From: Pseudomonas helleri
GTDB taxonomy: Bacteria; Pseudomonadota; Gammaproteobacteria; Pseudomonadales; Pseudomonadaceae
DNA: 64,000 nt
Reading direction: 5' to 3'
NCBI RefSeq assembly: GCF_009600315.1
Contig: NZ_WIWC01000003.1
Span: 124,001-188,000, forward strand
In this document: positions 22,332-32,792 of the stretch, piece by piece
Layout: every line of letters begins with the position of its first letter
Numbering within the stretch: the first letter of the stretch is position 1
Program-made: the position numbers and the translations under genes
Notes under the pieces: generated by a model
The model's input: the letters and a program-made list of their open reading frames with translations, nothing else
What the model was told of the DNA's origin: nothing
Databases searched by the model: none

Positions 22332-23318
22332 TTAGGACTTTCTGAGGTCCTCCCGCACAAGGGCGCTTTTAAGCTCCTTGATGGTCAGAAACTCTTGCTC
22401 TCGCAGGATCATCCGTTTGGCGGCGCGGCGAATAACCCGCTCGATATCCGCGCCGCTCTTACCTTTAAACTCCTTCAATACTTCTTTGTCGTCAATCTCG
22501 AATTGACGACGGATTCCTCGCAGTTTCAGCAACAAGATTTCCTTCAACTGCTTTTCATCAGGAAGCGGAAACTCGATCGACTCATCGAATCGACGCCAAA
22601 TGGCAGAGTCTAAAATCTTCTCATGGTTGGTAGCCGCTAGGATCAAACTAAGACCTTCGTATGAGTCCATCATCTGAAGGACCGCGTTCACAACACGTCT
22701 CAGTTCGCCATGGTCGCCACTATCACCACGTTCCTTACCGATGGCATCGAACTCATCGAAGAGAACAACGAACGGATGTTGGGCAATAAAATCGAAGACC
22801 TTGCGCAGGTTCGCGGCCGTTTCGCCCAGGAAAGAGGACATCAATGCATCTAAGCGTACGATAGCTAAAGGCCGATCAAGCTCGAAGGCTACGACCTCTG
22901 CGGCCAGCGTTTTTCCGCAGCCGGGTGGGCCGAAGAAGATCACCTTGCCTGCGGGCTTCATGCCGTAGCTGCGCAACACATCAGCACGCCGGTTCTCCTC
23001 AAGGATCTCCTCCAGCGCATCGGAACTGCTGGGGGGAAGTATCACTTCATCAAGGGACCGCTTTGGTGTTCTTATATCAAGAAGTGGTAAACCACGCTCC
23101 TTGTCTACGGGAACGTCGTAGTGAACTCGCGGCGCATTATTGGATGCCTTGAGATTCAAATCACTGCCGTACAGGATCTGCTCCAGATCGTTAGCCAGAA
23201 GATGATGCTGCTTTTGCCGTTCTTCCTCGATAACCGCTTTAGAGGCAAGACGAAACGCATCTGCATCGCCAGCAGTACCTGCGCGGAACAGCTGACGTAG
23301 AATTTTTCCATTGGCCAT
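22332..23318 (-). CDS. AAA+ ATPase paired with the S8 protease (IetA-like)
   Basis: This ~328-residue AAA+ protein has Walker A FFGPPGCGKTLAAE near residue 130, Walker B VVLFDEFDAIG near residue 186, sensor-1-like LILAATNHEK and an arginine-finger region WRRFDESIEFPLP. This is the FtsH/katanin type of AAA domain. The N-terminal 70 residues are helical and charged. I chose the ATG at 23318; a GTG 9 nt upstream is possible. It is the first gene of the two-gene operon, and the ATPase probably senses infection or feeds substrates to the protease (inference). Confidence 0.83.
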   Translation of the reverse strand: MANGKILRQLFRAGTAGDADAFRLASKAVIEEERQKQHHLLANDLEQILYGSDLNLKASNNAPRVHYDVPVDKERGLPLLDIRTPKRSLDEVILPPSSSDALEEILEENRRADVLRSYGMKPAGKVIFFGPPGCGKTLAAEVVAFELDRPLAIVRLDALMSSFLGETAANLRKVFDFIAQHPFVVLFDEFDAIGKERGDSGDHGELRRVVNAVLQMMDSYEGLSLILAATNHEKILDSAIWRRFDESIEFPLPDEKQLKEILLLKLRGIRRQFEIDDKEVLKEFKGKSGADIERVIRRAAKRMILREQEFLTIKELKSALVREDLRKS

Positions 23319-23567
23319 AATCACCACCGTTCAAGTTATTGATTTATAAGACTTATGTAGATTTAGACAAACCCTGTCGCCCTACATTATTTCCAATAAC
23401 TTGTCTCGCATTTTGATTTTCATAATCAGGCATTCCTTTCCCAATTAAACATCTCTATACACATGAAACTAACATCGGAGCAAGGAAGCTGGCATGGCGG
23501 CATAGACTATTGCACATTGTAGTGACCTCAAATCCCCACCCCCAAAATTCCGCCGAGCTGCAACCTG

Positions 23568-24158
23568 TTATCCCACCTCTCGACCGATTGCCAGAGCCAT
23601 CCAAGATGGCAGTAGCGACCGCACCGAGGTCAGCGCCTTCCAATCGATGGGCGTCGGCTGTTTACGCAGCGCTTCCATCACTTCACCTATACGCTGCTCT
23701 CCTAGCCAAGCCAACGCTCGAATGACAGCACCGGCGGTCGTGGCACCCAGAGCTAGCATCCAGCGAGGGGCGTGCCTGATCTCCGCCGTCACTTCTCCCA
23801 CTTGAAGCGTCCGAGTACGTCCGTTGGTGAGAAACACATGCCCATCCGGGACTTGCGCCGACAGGCCAAGCATCTCTGCGGAGCGCGCCCCATCAAGGAC
23901 GATCTCTTCCTGATTCTTAGAAGCCAAGGCTCTGACAACCTTATCCACCGCTGGCGTTGCTTGCTTACCCTGATCCGTAATGGAGGCTAGATAGAGCCCA
24001 CGGGCCGCACGGATGAGCCGCCCGCCTTTCGCCAATCGTGAAAGAGCCTGATCTACGGCGGCCCGGCTTCCTAGGTGCAAAAACTCCTTGGGACTCAGTA
24101 AGCCACCCTCAGGCAAAAGCCTGCTGTGTTCCAGGATCGATTCGGGAAGGGTCTTCAT
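23568..24158 (-). CDS. AbiEi-like (DUF6088-type) antitoxin/regulator without a toxin partner
   Basis: The 196-residue protein has an N-terminal winged-helix-like region (LLSPKEFLHLGSRAAVDQALSRLAKGG, RAARGLYLAS) as in AbiEi/DUF6088 proteins. A C-terminal half containing VFLTNGRTRTLQVGEV follows. Such genes usually lie just upstream of an AbiEii nucleotidyltransferase toxin. Here the downstream 240 bp hold no toxin gene, so it is an orphan, perhaps left after loss of the toxin. The recognition is from sequence style, not a search. Confidence 0.6.
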   Translation of the reverse strand: MKTLPESILEHSRLLPEGGLLSPKEFLHLGSRAAVDQALSRLAKGGRLIRAARGLYLASITDQGKQATPAVDKVVRALASKNQEEIVLDGARSAEMLGLSAQVPDGHVFLTNGRTRTLQVGEVTAEIRHAPRWMLALGATTAGAVIRALAWLGEQRIGEVMEALRKQPTPIDWKALTSVRSLLPSWMALAIGREVG

Positions 24159-24694
24159 AGGCCTTAAGCAACTCTCACGACTTGTATGTCAGAAGTATGA
24201 AGCCACTTCTGACATTGGTCAAATAATGATCATGTCCAACCATGAGTCGGCTCAATGTATTTTGGGCCTACCTGCGGCTACACCCTTCTTCGGTATAAGC
24301 TTCAATTCCAGGTACAAATAGGAATGAGGTATATCTTGTCTTGGGAATAAATAGGGAACCAAGATGAATCTTTGCGAGTGTTTTAGGTGTATCACCTGCG
24401 GAACTGAAATCGACTGTCGGATTGGGCTGTCAAATCGTGACGTCCAACCCTTCCAGTTCGCCTGCCCCAACTGCGAGGAAAGAATTTCATTTGTGTTCGG
24501 GCAAGCTGACGCCGAGTTGCTGGGGGCTGAAAAGGTTGAGGGTTTTGAGGCACCATTCAAGGGCGATAAGCCTTTCGTAGACCTCCACCTAGATTTTCCT
24601 GTCTATGTTGGGGAATACAAGATGGGGATGTGTAGTGGTCTAATGAAACCGGACACCCTTTTAGGCGAGAATGCTCGCCAGATCGAGGTGTCAG

Positions 24695-25857
<1,163 letters not shown>

Positions 25858-27092
25858 CCACTACAATGACTACGTTTCTTCGTGTGACTCGAGAGCTAGG
25901 TATGGGAGCGTACTCACATCTTAATCAGCGGCTACATATGCTGAATTACCTCCATCCGGTTCAACGAGATCTGTTCAGCCTCATTACCCAGTACAAAAGA
26001 GGTGATATTGATAGTTTCGAAAAGGTTTGCGCAAGAATTCCAGGAGTCAGTTTGACATCGAGAAAGAAGGAAGATGTGTTGGCAGCACTGTATTCTGCGA
26101 CTTCAATCATGTCCTCGCCATTTACAATACATGAGCATAATGCTGAGATAAGCGATGTGGCTCCTAAAATCTATTATTGGCTACTTGATAATCACCGCGA
26201 CAAAACCATTGAGTTCATCGACAGTATTTTGAGCAATAACTTCCTTAAGAATCTACACAATGACTGTCTGTCTCTATATCCAAGATTAGTTTCCATGGAT
26301 CTCGCGTTTCGGCCTGCTTTCTTTTATGACTACGCTGATACAGAAGAGTTGGGTGACATTCCGGCCAGGATGTCTACTGCAGACTTTGAAACTTGCAATA
26401 ACTTTTACAAAGATCTTGCTGAAGTATTCTCACGCCAGATAACACTGATTGCCGGTATCAACAACCTGTTAAAACGTGGTGACTGCAACCAGTTCGAATC
26501 GTCTTTGAAGCACACCAAAAAGGGCACTAGGCCGGGCCTGGATAGCCTTGATGCGTTTGCTAACGTCGACCTAGGTAATAAAATCGATTTCATAGACAAC
26601 TCATTTTATTCAATAGACCGTGAAGCCATCGATAACAAACTTAGGAATGCGATCGCTCACTACAAGTATGACTACAAGGAGTCAAGTCAATGCATCACGT
26701 ATTATCCGAGCAAGGAAGGCATGAGCCGGGAGAAGTACCATGAAACCCAATTCATGAGTTTCATTAGAAAGTCACTGCTTCTATTCAGGGAGGTTCACAA
26801 TGTGAACCACATTATTAAGGCGACGCTTTTTTTATGTGTCTTGGTATTGAAAAAAGGCATATAAAAGGTAGGGCTTCTATCGCATTCCAGCCTAGAACAT
26901 GCTCCCTATCATAGGGGGCAAGGTTGCAGGCCACCGTTTCGTGCTACGCCGGCGCTGTAAGACGGGGACTGGCTCCGCTCGAAACGATGAAAGTTGGCCA
27001 CCGGAACTCACTACGGCACCTCCAATCAAGTGCAGCTTGGTTGGCCCCATTCGATTCCCATCAACTACTACCGGATACCCCGAAGCTATGCC

Positions 27093-28523
27093 TTATGCAG
27101 GAAGGTGTCGACATGTCCCGATGATGGTGAGAGATTTCGCTCCTCGGGTCATCGCGACGTACAAATCCTTCGCATCAAGCGAGTCGGCATCGAGGATGAC
27201 GGCGTGATCATACTCAAGGCCTTTGACCAACAAAGTGGTTCCAATCAGCTTGCGATGGCTGATCGGCCGGCCCGAATGCCTCATCTCGCGCTGGTATAAA
27301 TTGCCGGCCTCCACGAGTGTCGCAGCTTGGCCATCAACATAAATCTTGAGCACGTTGAAGAAACGATAGAGTAAATCACGGCGGTAGGCTGAGGTCTCAG
27401 GATTGTTCTTCAAGGCTTGGAAGAATGCCTTGAGATAGCTAATCGACGGGTCAGCCAAATAGTCATTCGCGGCTTGTAGCACCAGTGGGTACTTCGTGGT
27501 TCTGCGAAGGTTGGTAACCTCGCCCCGCTTGGTGCCCGCCGTCAGCGTTCGGGTTACACCAGTGAAGCACTTCGTTGCAAACTTCAAGGCAAATAAAAAT
27601 CCAGCCTGAACGGTCTTTGCAGCCGCAAGCTTTTTGATGAATGAATGCAGATCCTTCCCTTCGATTTCCTCGATTGAGGAAAAACGGCCCGCCAAGCGGT
27701 TGGCCAAGCGGTGAGTTTTGTTCTTGGACTGCTGATCGCCGCCGTGGAGTGCAATGACGCTCTCATCATGGCTCAACAGGCCACAGAGCACCGTGAATTG
27801 TTTAGCTGCAAGATAGTCGGGCTGGGTATGGGCACGAATAACGCTCGGTGGCAGATTAGCAGACAGATCGATCTTCTGACCTAGTTCGATCTTTCGCCGC
27901 GCCTCTTTGAGCCACTCGCCAAGTGCCGGGCTCTTCGCATTGATCCACCGCCAAGGGACCTCCAGCTGTCCTAAGCAATCAAATTCGGGGTAGATGCTGG
28001 CTTCCCAATCAACGGGCTTGCCGTCGTCAAAATCGAATATGGCTTGTAGGGGGTCGCCCAAGAGTCGGCTTGGAAGAAATTCTGCCAACCTACAGATCAA
28101 GTCATGCTGCAAGTCCGAGCAGTCCTGGTACTCGTCGACGTAAAGTCCTATGTAGCTGGACGACACGGCCTTGCGAATGAACCTCTTCTCCAGCAAACGG
28201 GAGCAGCACTCGTACAATTTATTCCACTGTTTGCTGGTCGGTTTTTCAATTTTCCACCCTGATGCCTTCGGGTATGCCAGACAGAGTCGAAGTGCCCAGC
28301 TAGCGATCGTATCGACCTGGTACTGGGAAGCACGAACTCCCAAGTTAACCATTTTTGTTTTGATCGAGTTCACGCCGGCAAAAGTGTGCGTCAGGATAAG
28401 CTGCCGGCCACTGGACGCTCGCACCGCCATCGCGATGAGATGAGTTTTTCCAAACCCTGCAGGCGCGATAACATAGCCCTTGCTGGTACAGTCGTTGAGC
28501 TTGATTGCAAGGTCTTCAGACAT
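27093..28523 (-). CDS. gajB: Gabija system UvrD-like helicase/ATPase GajB
   Basis: The 476-residue SF1 protein has Walker A APAGFGKTHLIA near residue 22, Walker B VDEYQDCSD, motif III LLGDPLQAIFDF, motif V LVKGLEYDHAV and motif VI YVAMTRGAKSL near the C-terminus. It overlaps the gajA stop by 8 nt, which means tight co-translation. An OLD-type nuclease (~570 residues) followed by a short UvrD-like protein (~480 residues) is the standard Gabija layout, which acts against phage DNA. Members of the complex are known to form a large GajA-GajB assembly. The pairing makes this call firm. Confidence 0.88.
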   Translation of the reverse strand: MSEDLAIKLNDCTSKGYVIAPAGFGKTHLIAMAVRASSGRQLILTHTFAGVNSIKTKMVNLGVRASQYQVDTIASWALRLCLAYPKASGWKIEKPTSKQWNKLYECCSRLLEKRFIRKAVSSSYIGLYVDEYQDCSDLQHDLICRLAEFLPSRLLGDPLQAIFDFDDGKPVDWEASIYPEFDCLGQLEVPWRWINAKSPALGEWLKEARRKIELGQKIDLSANLPPSVIRAHTQPDYLAAKQFTVLCGLLSHDESVIALHGGDQQSKNKTHRLANRLAGRFSSIEEIEGKDLHSFIKKLAAAKTVQAGFLFALKFATKCFTGVTRTLTAGTKRGEVTNLRRTTKYPLVLQAANDYLADPSISYLKAFFQALKNNPETSAYRRDLLYRFFNVLKIYVDGQAATLVEAGNLYQREMRHSGRPISHRKLIGTTLLVKGLEYDHAVILDADSLDAKDLYVAMTRGAKSLTIIGTCRHLPA

Positions 28524-30222
28524 GTTCCGCCCACTCCCATAGCCTTCCCAACTCTACGGCAAGATTTGTTTTTACGAACAAGGGATCATTGAAAGCTGCA
28601 CTAACTGCCTTGAACCATAGGTCACCTCTAGTGGTGTCCTTGAACCACCCCGCGCTCTTTGCTGCAGCACCGATAGCAGTTCGTAGCTTGGGACCATCCG
28701 GCCAATTGCGGATATCTGGGTCCAAAACTTCCTGAAACTGCGAGCGCACTTGATCGTATACCGGGTAGAGGAGTTCGACTTGAGCAAGCGTTAAACTGGC
28801 GAGTACGTAAGCCCAGGGCAGATCCACAAAAGCCCGCTCCTCAAGCGAAAGTTTGTCGCTCCAAACACAGGTAGGAATTCCCATCGCCAAAAGCCCAGCA
28901 GCATCGGCGATTGAAAACTGTTTCTCGGCATCACCATCAGCTAGCACCGACACGTCATAACCAAGCTTTTTGAAGGCGATGGCTATGCCCTTCACATTGC
29001 TAGCCCCTTTGGCGTCCAACAGCGCCACACCGTGATAAGACAATGGGTCTTTCCCATCTTCGAGCTGGTGATCATCAAAGCCCCTTAGAAATCCCACCTC
29101 GGTAGCGCCCTCACATACGACGACCTTTTTGGCCAAGAACGCTTCAGCGCTTGAGCGAATTTTCCCCTGAACCTTATGCTCTTCGAGGCCCTTCTCGGCA
29201 GCAGAGACGATCGTCACCACCCCGCCCTTGCTATGGACAATATGAAGGTCCTGCACTGTGAGTTCGCGAAGCACCATGGGAGAATGAGTGGTCAGAAAAT
29301 ACTGCCCGCGCATATCCTCTTTGATGTGCTTGATGAGCCGTGTGATTCGGTGGGGTTCCAGACCGAACTCCAACTCATCGAACAAGGTGATATGGCCTTC
29401 CTCCAGACCTGCTTTCTGGATTCCACACTGAAGCATGCGGCGAGACCCTAGGCCTAACTGCCGTAACGGGATTTCTCCGTCATGCAGGGAAAGACCGCCG
29501 ACTTTCAGGTTGATGGACGCCAAGTCGAGATGGGCCTTATAGGCATCAAGTACAGGAACACCTAGGAGTTTCGCTATCTCTTGCGATTTGGTCGCTGCCG
29601 TGTCGAAATTTGTCAGGGTGACAGCCCGGTCGATATCGAGCGAGCTTCTGGCGGTTCTCGACGCATTGGCCAATAGCTCGCTCAAGCTCTGCGCCGCTGT
29701 AAGCTTGGCAAGAGCAGTTCCGTTGGCCCAAGAAAGCTCTCGTTCGCTGAAGACGCCAATGAGGCCAACCCCCACCTTATTTCTATCTGCCTGTTTAAAG
29801 GGCACCCCGTCTGGGTTGCGATCGCACACCACTGCCCATTTCGGTTCCAAATCCTTCTCGACGGTTAGCCGGGCAGTCAATACGCTTTCCAGATGATCAT
29901 CAGGCTCATCAAACAGCTTCTGAGCTGCAGCATCCCAGCCCCGAAGGTAAAGCCCATACTTATTGAGTGCCGAAAAGTCTGCTGCCAATGACCCAATCGT
30001 GATCTCAATGGTGATGGGATCAGCGATCTTGCACTGGTAGAAATCTGAGTCGCTGAGGGCTAGGTTCCATTGAGGATGAAATACGTATCGGATGGCTTCC
30101 AAGATAGTGGACTTAGAAGAGTCACCTTTCCCTATCAGGCAAAAAATGTCAGCTGCTGGCACGTTCCAATCAAGCGCTTTTACTCCGCGAAAGTTGTTGA
30201 CCACGATCTTTCTGATTTTCAC
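28516..30222 (-). CDS. gajA: Gabija system OLD-family ATP-dependent endonuclease GajA
   Basis: The 568-residue protein has an ABC-type ATPase domain with a variant P-loop, GKGDSSKST at residues 31-39 (Ser in place of the last Gly), a signature region LRQLGLGSRRML and Walker B ITLFDELEFGLEP. A C-terminal TOPRIM nuclease follows (VVVCEGATEVGFLRGF and LADGDAEKQ carry the acidic residues). The length matches GajA. The start is GTG at 30222. Its first ~65 codons and upstream DNA are duplicated as a fragment at 19456-19682. It is the upstream partner of gajB. Confidence 0.9.
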   Translation of the reverse strand: MKIRKIVVNNFRGVKALDWNVPAADIFCLIGKGDSSKSTILEAIRYVFHPQWNLALSDSDFYQCKIADPITIEITIGSLAADFSALNKYGLYLRGWDAAAQKLFDEPDDHLESVLTARLTVEKDLEPKWAVVCDRNPDGVPFKQADRNKVGVGLIGVFSERELSWANGTALAKLTAAQSLSELLANASRTARSSLDIDRAVTLTNFDTAATKSQEIAKLLGVPVLDAYKAHLDLASINLKVGGLSLHDGEIPLRQLGLGSRRMLQCGIQKAGLEEGHITLFDELEFGLEPHRITRLIKHIKEDMRGQYFLTTHSPMVLRELTVQDLHIVHSKGGVVTIVSAAEKGLEEHKVQGKIRSSAEAFLAKKVVVCEGATEVGFLRGFDDHQLEDGKDPLSYHGVALLDAKGASNVKGIAIAFKKLGYDVSVLADGDAEKQFSIADAAGLLAMGIPTCVWSDKLSLEERAFVDLPWAYVLASLTLAQVELLYPVYDQVRSQFQEVLDPDIRNWPDGPKLRTAIGAAAKSAGWFKDTTRGDLWFKAVSAAFNDPLFVKTNLAVELGRLWEWAEHV

Positions 30223-30826
30223 CGACCAGTATCCTTCTGAAGGTCATCTGTGAGTAATGACAAAATCCGCCGGCGGCGCACCGTTTAGTTCTCTAGAGCA
30301 CGGTGGCAATAGCCATTCGCCTTCAACCATCATAGGTACATCTAGCAAAAAGCGAGATCTCATCAGAACGTTATTTATTAACGGAACCATCGCTCCCTGC
30401 GCACACCTAATTTCAAGCAAAAACTGTCGCCGTGAATGCCATCTGCCTTTCGCAGCCTTCCGTATTAATCAGGCGGACTTTTTCGCTTGCGTATGTTTGG
30501 AGTTGATTGCGTGGGTGGGCCATGGCCTCCAGCGAGCAATCCGGTAGGCTCTTCTAAAGTGGTATAGGCAGCAATTTCTAGATAGCGCCCGATTACTCCC
30601 GCTCGAGAAACCAGCTTTTCTCGGGCGTCGTTGATCATCCGCTCCTGAATCAGCCACTTGTCCGTTTTGATTTTTCGGCGCCCTTTCATTTCCCACCTCA
30701 GTGGCTAGAGTCCGCGAAAAAGCCATCCTTCGCTACGAGACCAATACTAACCTCACTGGTCTACTACGGCGTCGCAGCTTTATACGGTCTAGATTCGCTC
30801 ACACCACAGAACCTCTAAAACATTGC
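30223..30826. other. Intergenic region upstream of gajA, with one doubtful small ORF
   Basis: The part next to gajA (to about 30345) resembles the DNA upstream of the gajA fragment near 19690-19790 (shared CCATTCGCCTT and CATCATA), so it is probably the original promoter side of the module. A 74-codon frame at 30465-30689 on the - strand starts with ATG after GAGGTGGGAA and reads MKGRRKIKTDKWLIQER; its second half is proline/glycine-rich and unconvincing. I would not rely on it. Confidence 0.35.
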
Positions 30827-31603
30827 TTAACGGCGATCCGCCTTACGGTCTTGGTCAACGGTCTTCACGAACCAGGAGGGGAGCTCTATTTCTTCTTGGT
30901 TATAAATATTCTCAGGTACGCTCTCCCAGAACTCTATTATGGCCTCCGAGAATTCCTGTATCTGGGCTTCTGTCACATGCAGATGGCTGTAGTTCAGCCA
31001 TGCTATTTCCGTAGCATCTAGACCAAATCTAGGATTAACGGGGTCTATTAGGTATTTGGGGAAACTGCGCTTTAGCTCATCGAGCGATTTACCATCACCA
31101 TGCTTGAAAACGTTTACGACACAGCGGCATTGATTTAACACAGCTAGGTAATCTGTATCCTGTATCGACCAGCCTAGGCTCGCCAATAGCTCCATGAGCT
31201 TCGGGAAGTCTGCACCCCATACAGCTGCTATCGTGCGGGGGCCGAGTCGCCAGCGGCGCAATTCATCCGTTATCCATTTTCGGAGGTTTTTTTCCCAGGC
31301 ATGAAACATCCCCGCGACGACGCTAAGCCTTGTTTGTTCTCGCATCTCATCCAGTTGGCGGTAGAACTCGATAGCAACACCTTCAGCTTCTTCATAGATG
31401 GAGCCTTCATCGTCTCGGTCCGGGTCAAAAAACTTACCCCGGCGCTCAAGCCATTCCTCTGCTGCCTCGTCAGCATCAGCATTGATATTCTCGAACTGGC
31501 CCATGAGCCGCGTACGGGCTTCATTTACGTAGAAACGATGCTGCTGTATCAGAAATTCTCGGTGTGGATTCCACATCTGCATCAGCACTTCTGGTTTAGA
31601 CAT
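30827..31603 (-). CDS. Hypothetical cargo protein with a KHG motif, 258 residues
   Basis: The family is not recognised. It is a soluble, acidic, helix-rich protein. The segment LNQCRCVVNVFKHGDGKSLDEL resembles the N-x-x-KH(G) motif in many HEPN-like proteins of defence islands, and the helical layout before it (FHAWEKNLRKWITDEL) fits. A HEPN-type or sensor role is therefore possible but unproven. It is 605 nt upstream of gajA in the same direction, so it is probably a separate unit. Confidence 0.6.
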   Translation of the reverse strand: MSKPEVLMQMWNPHREFLIQQHRFYVNEARTRLMGQFENINADADEAAEEWLERRGKFFDPDRDDEGSIYEEAEGVAIEFYRQLDEMREQTRLSVVAGMFHAWEKNLRKWITDELRRWRLGPRTIAAVWGADFPKLMELLASLGWSIQDTDYLAVLNQCRCVVNVFKHGDGKSLDELKRSFPKYLIDPVNPRFGLDATEIAWLNYSHLHVTEAQIQEFSEAIIEFWESVPENIYNQEEIELPSWFVKTVDQDRKADRR

Positions 31604-31732
31604 TTCTGTACCTAGCGGAAGTGGTTGAGGGGGCTATTCGCTTTGGGGGTAGCTAGGCATGCATGAATCCCGCATACACCTCAGATGCTGGAGGGCTTGC
31701 AGGGGGCGGAGGGGGCTCAACAGACAGCGCTT

Positions 31733-31948
31733 TCACCTGACCTTTGCTTTGTCGGCCTTGCGTTGTTCGCGTTTATGAGGCTCCGCAAATTCCTGCATCG
31801 GGTGCGTAACGAAATGCTGCCGGTAGATCTTTAACAGTCCTGGATCATTGCTGGCCAAGGCTTGGGCCGCAAACCAGCCAAGGGCATGACGAACTGCAAG
31901 TGAAGCCTTTTGTAGATGAAGACAAACGTAACCATCCGGCGAACTCAC
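31733..31948 (-). CDS. Possible small protein, 71 residues
   Basis: The frame starts with GTG inside a perfect inverted repeat and reads MSSPDGYVCLHLQKASLAV..., ending in a Lys/Arg-rich tail (EPHKREQRKADKAKVR). There is no clear ribosome-binding site. It may be a degraded gene end. It is included because the basic tail and composition are protein-like. Confidence 0.22.
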   Translation of the reverse strand: MSSPDGYVCLHLQKASLAVRHALGWFAAQALASNDPGLLKIYRQHFVTHPMQEFAEPHKREQRKADKAKVR

Positions 31949-31993
31949 CTACCTGATCCCAGCCATGAGGACGATTCAGTAGGTGAGTTCGCC
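31938..31993. repeat. Perfect 15-bp inverted repeat between cargo and tns genes
   Basis: GGCGAACTCACCTAC (31938-31952) pairs with GTAGGTGAGTTCGCC (31979-31993) across a 26-bp spacer. Flanking similarity is weak but extends outward (AGTGAAGCC on one side, GTGAAGGC on the reverse of the other). It could be a strong RNA hairpin or two inverted copies of an element end. Confidence 0.6.
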
Positions 31994-32128
31994 ATCCTCT
32001 TACCGTCATACAGCCTTCACTCGCGGTGCACTGGTCGCGCAAGGGAAGGTTTTCTTTCTTTTAACACTGTTTTAAGCCACTAAAGGAAGGATTTCTTTTC
32101 CTTACGGCCAGATTAATTTTTGAATTGA

Positions 32129-32680
32129 TGTAGTGGTCAACTAATCGTAAGCGTCCGACAATCGTATGCGTTTGGGTATCACTCCTTGCGTGATTGAATT
32201 GGCTGATTTATGCGGAAGCAACTAATCAATTCCACTCGCTCGCTGAGTAGGCAGACGTGTGCGGCTAACTGCATTTCACACCAACGCTCTCAGGGCATTA
32301 CCAGGCTGCCGACACAGAGGGCCCGTGAAATAGGACGGTTGCTGCCGCACCAGTGGGTAGCTCCATCGCATTGATCTAATGGGCGTAACCTCATTAGATT
32401 TCCCATTTTTCCCTTGTCGTTGGCTAGATTTTCTTAACCGCGCCAAGATTTTCTTAAAATGTGCGCCGAACACTCAGAAAATATTAACCGAAAATGGCCG
32501 CGCAACCACACCTTGCCGCACTGCGCTTTCTGGACGACCTGGACTTTGAACGGTTTGGGATAAGAGCTACGTTGGCGCATGGAAATCCTAACGATAAGGG
32601 TGATCGCGTTCGCTTAAAAATACGCGGACACCATCGCCCTTAATGCTGGAGTTCGGTAGGTAAATTGGCCGGACGCTTAC
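32129..32680. mobile_element. Probable insertion-sequence relics
   Basis: Two signals lie together. TGTAGTGGTCAACT at 32129-32142 is identical to the inner-facing right end of the IS3-family element at 25865. GTAAGCGTCCG at 32147-32157 and its reverse complement CGGACGCTTAC at 32670-32680 form an inverted pair; GTAAGCG is the usual start of IS66-family ends. No transposase is left between them, and flanking 8-bp duplications do not match. The stretch from 31994 to 32792 holds no gene I can support. Confidence 0.45.
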
Positions 32681-32792
32681 GATAATGGCTCCAAGTCAGG
32701 ATATCCAAAATCGGTAGGTGTAAGGGTTGGTAGACTTTGAGCTAACGCGACGCGGATAATTCTGCAATAACCTGGGCAAGCCAATATAGCGC

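Noticed and set aside
30465..30726. Two overlapping small - strand frames before gajA
   Set aside because: One has a fair ribosome-binding site, but both degenerate into low-complexity residues. They are noted only in the gap entry.
32493..32643. A short + strand frame (about 49 codons, starting MAAQPHLAALRFLDDLDFER)
   Set aside because: It reads somewhat protein-like but has no ribosome-binding site and lies between IS-like ends; it may be a gene fragment.
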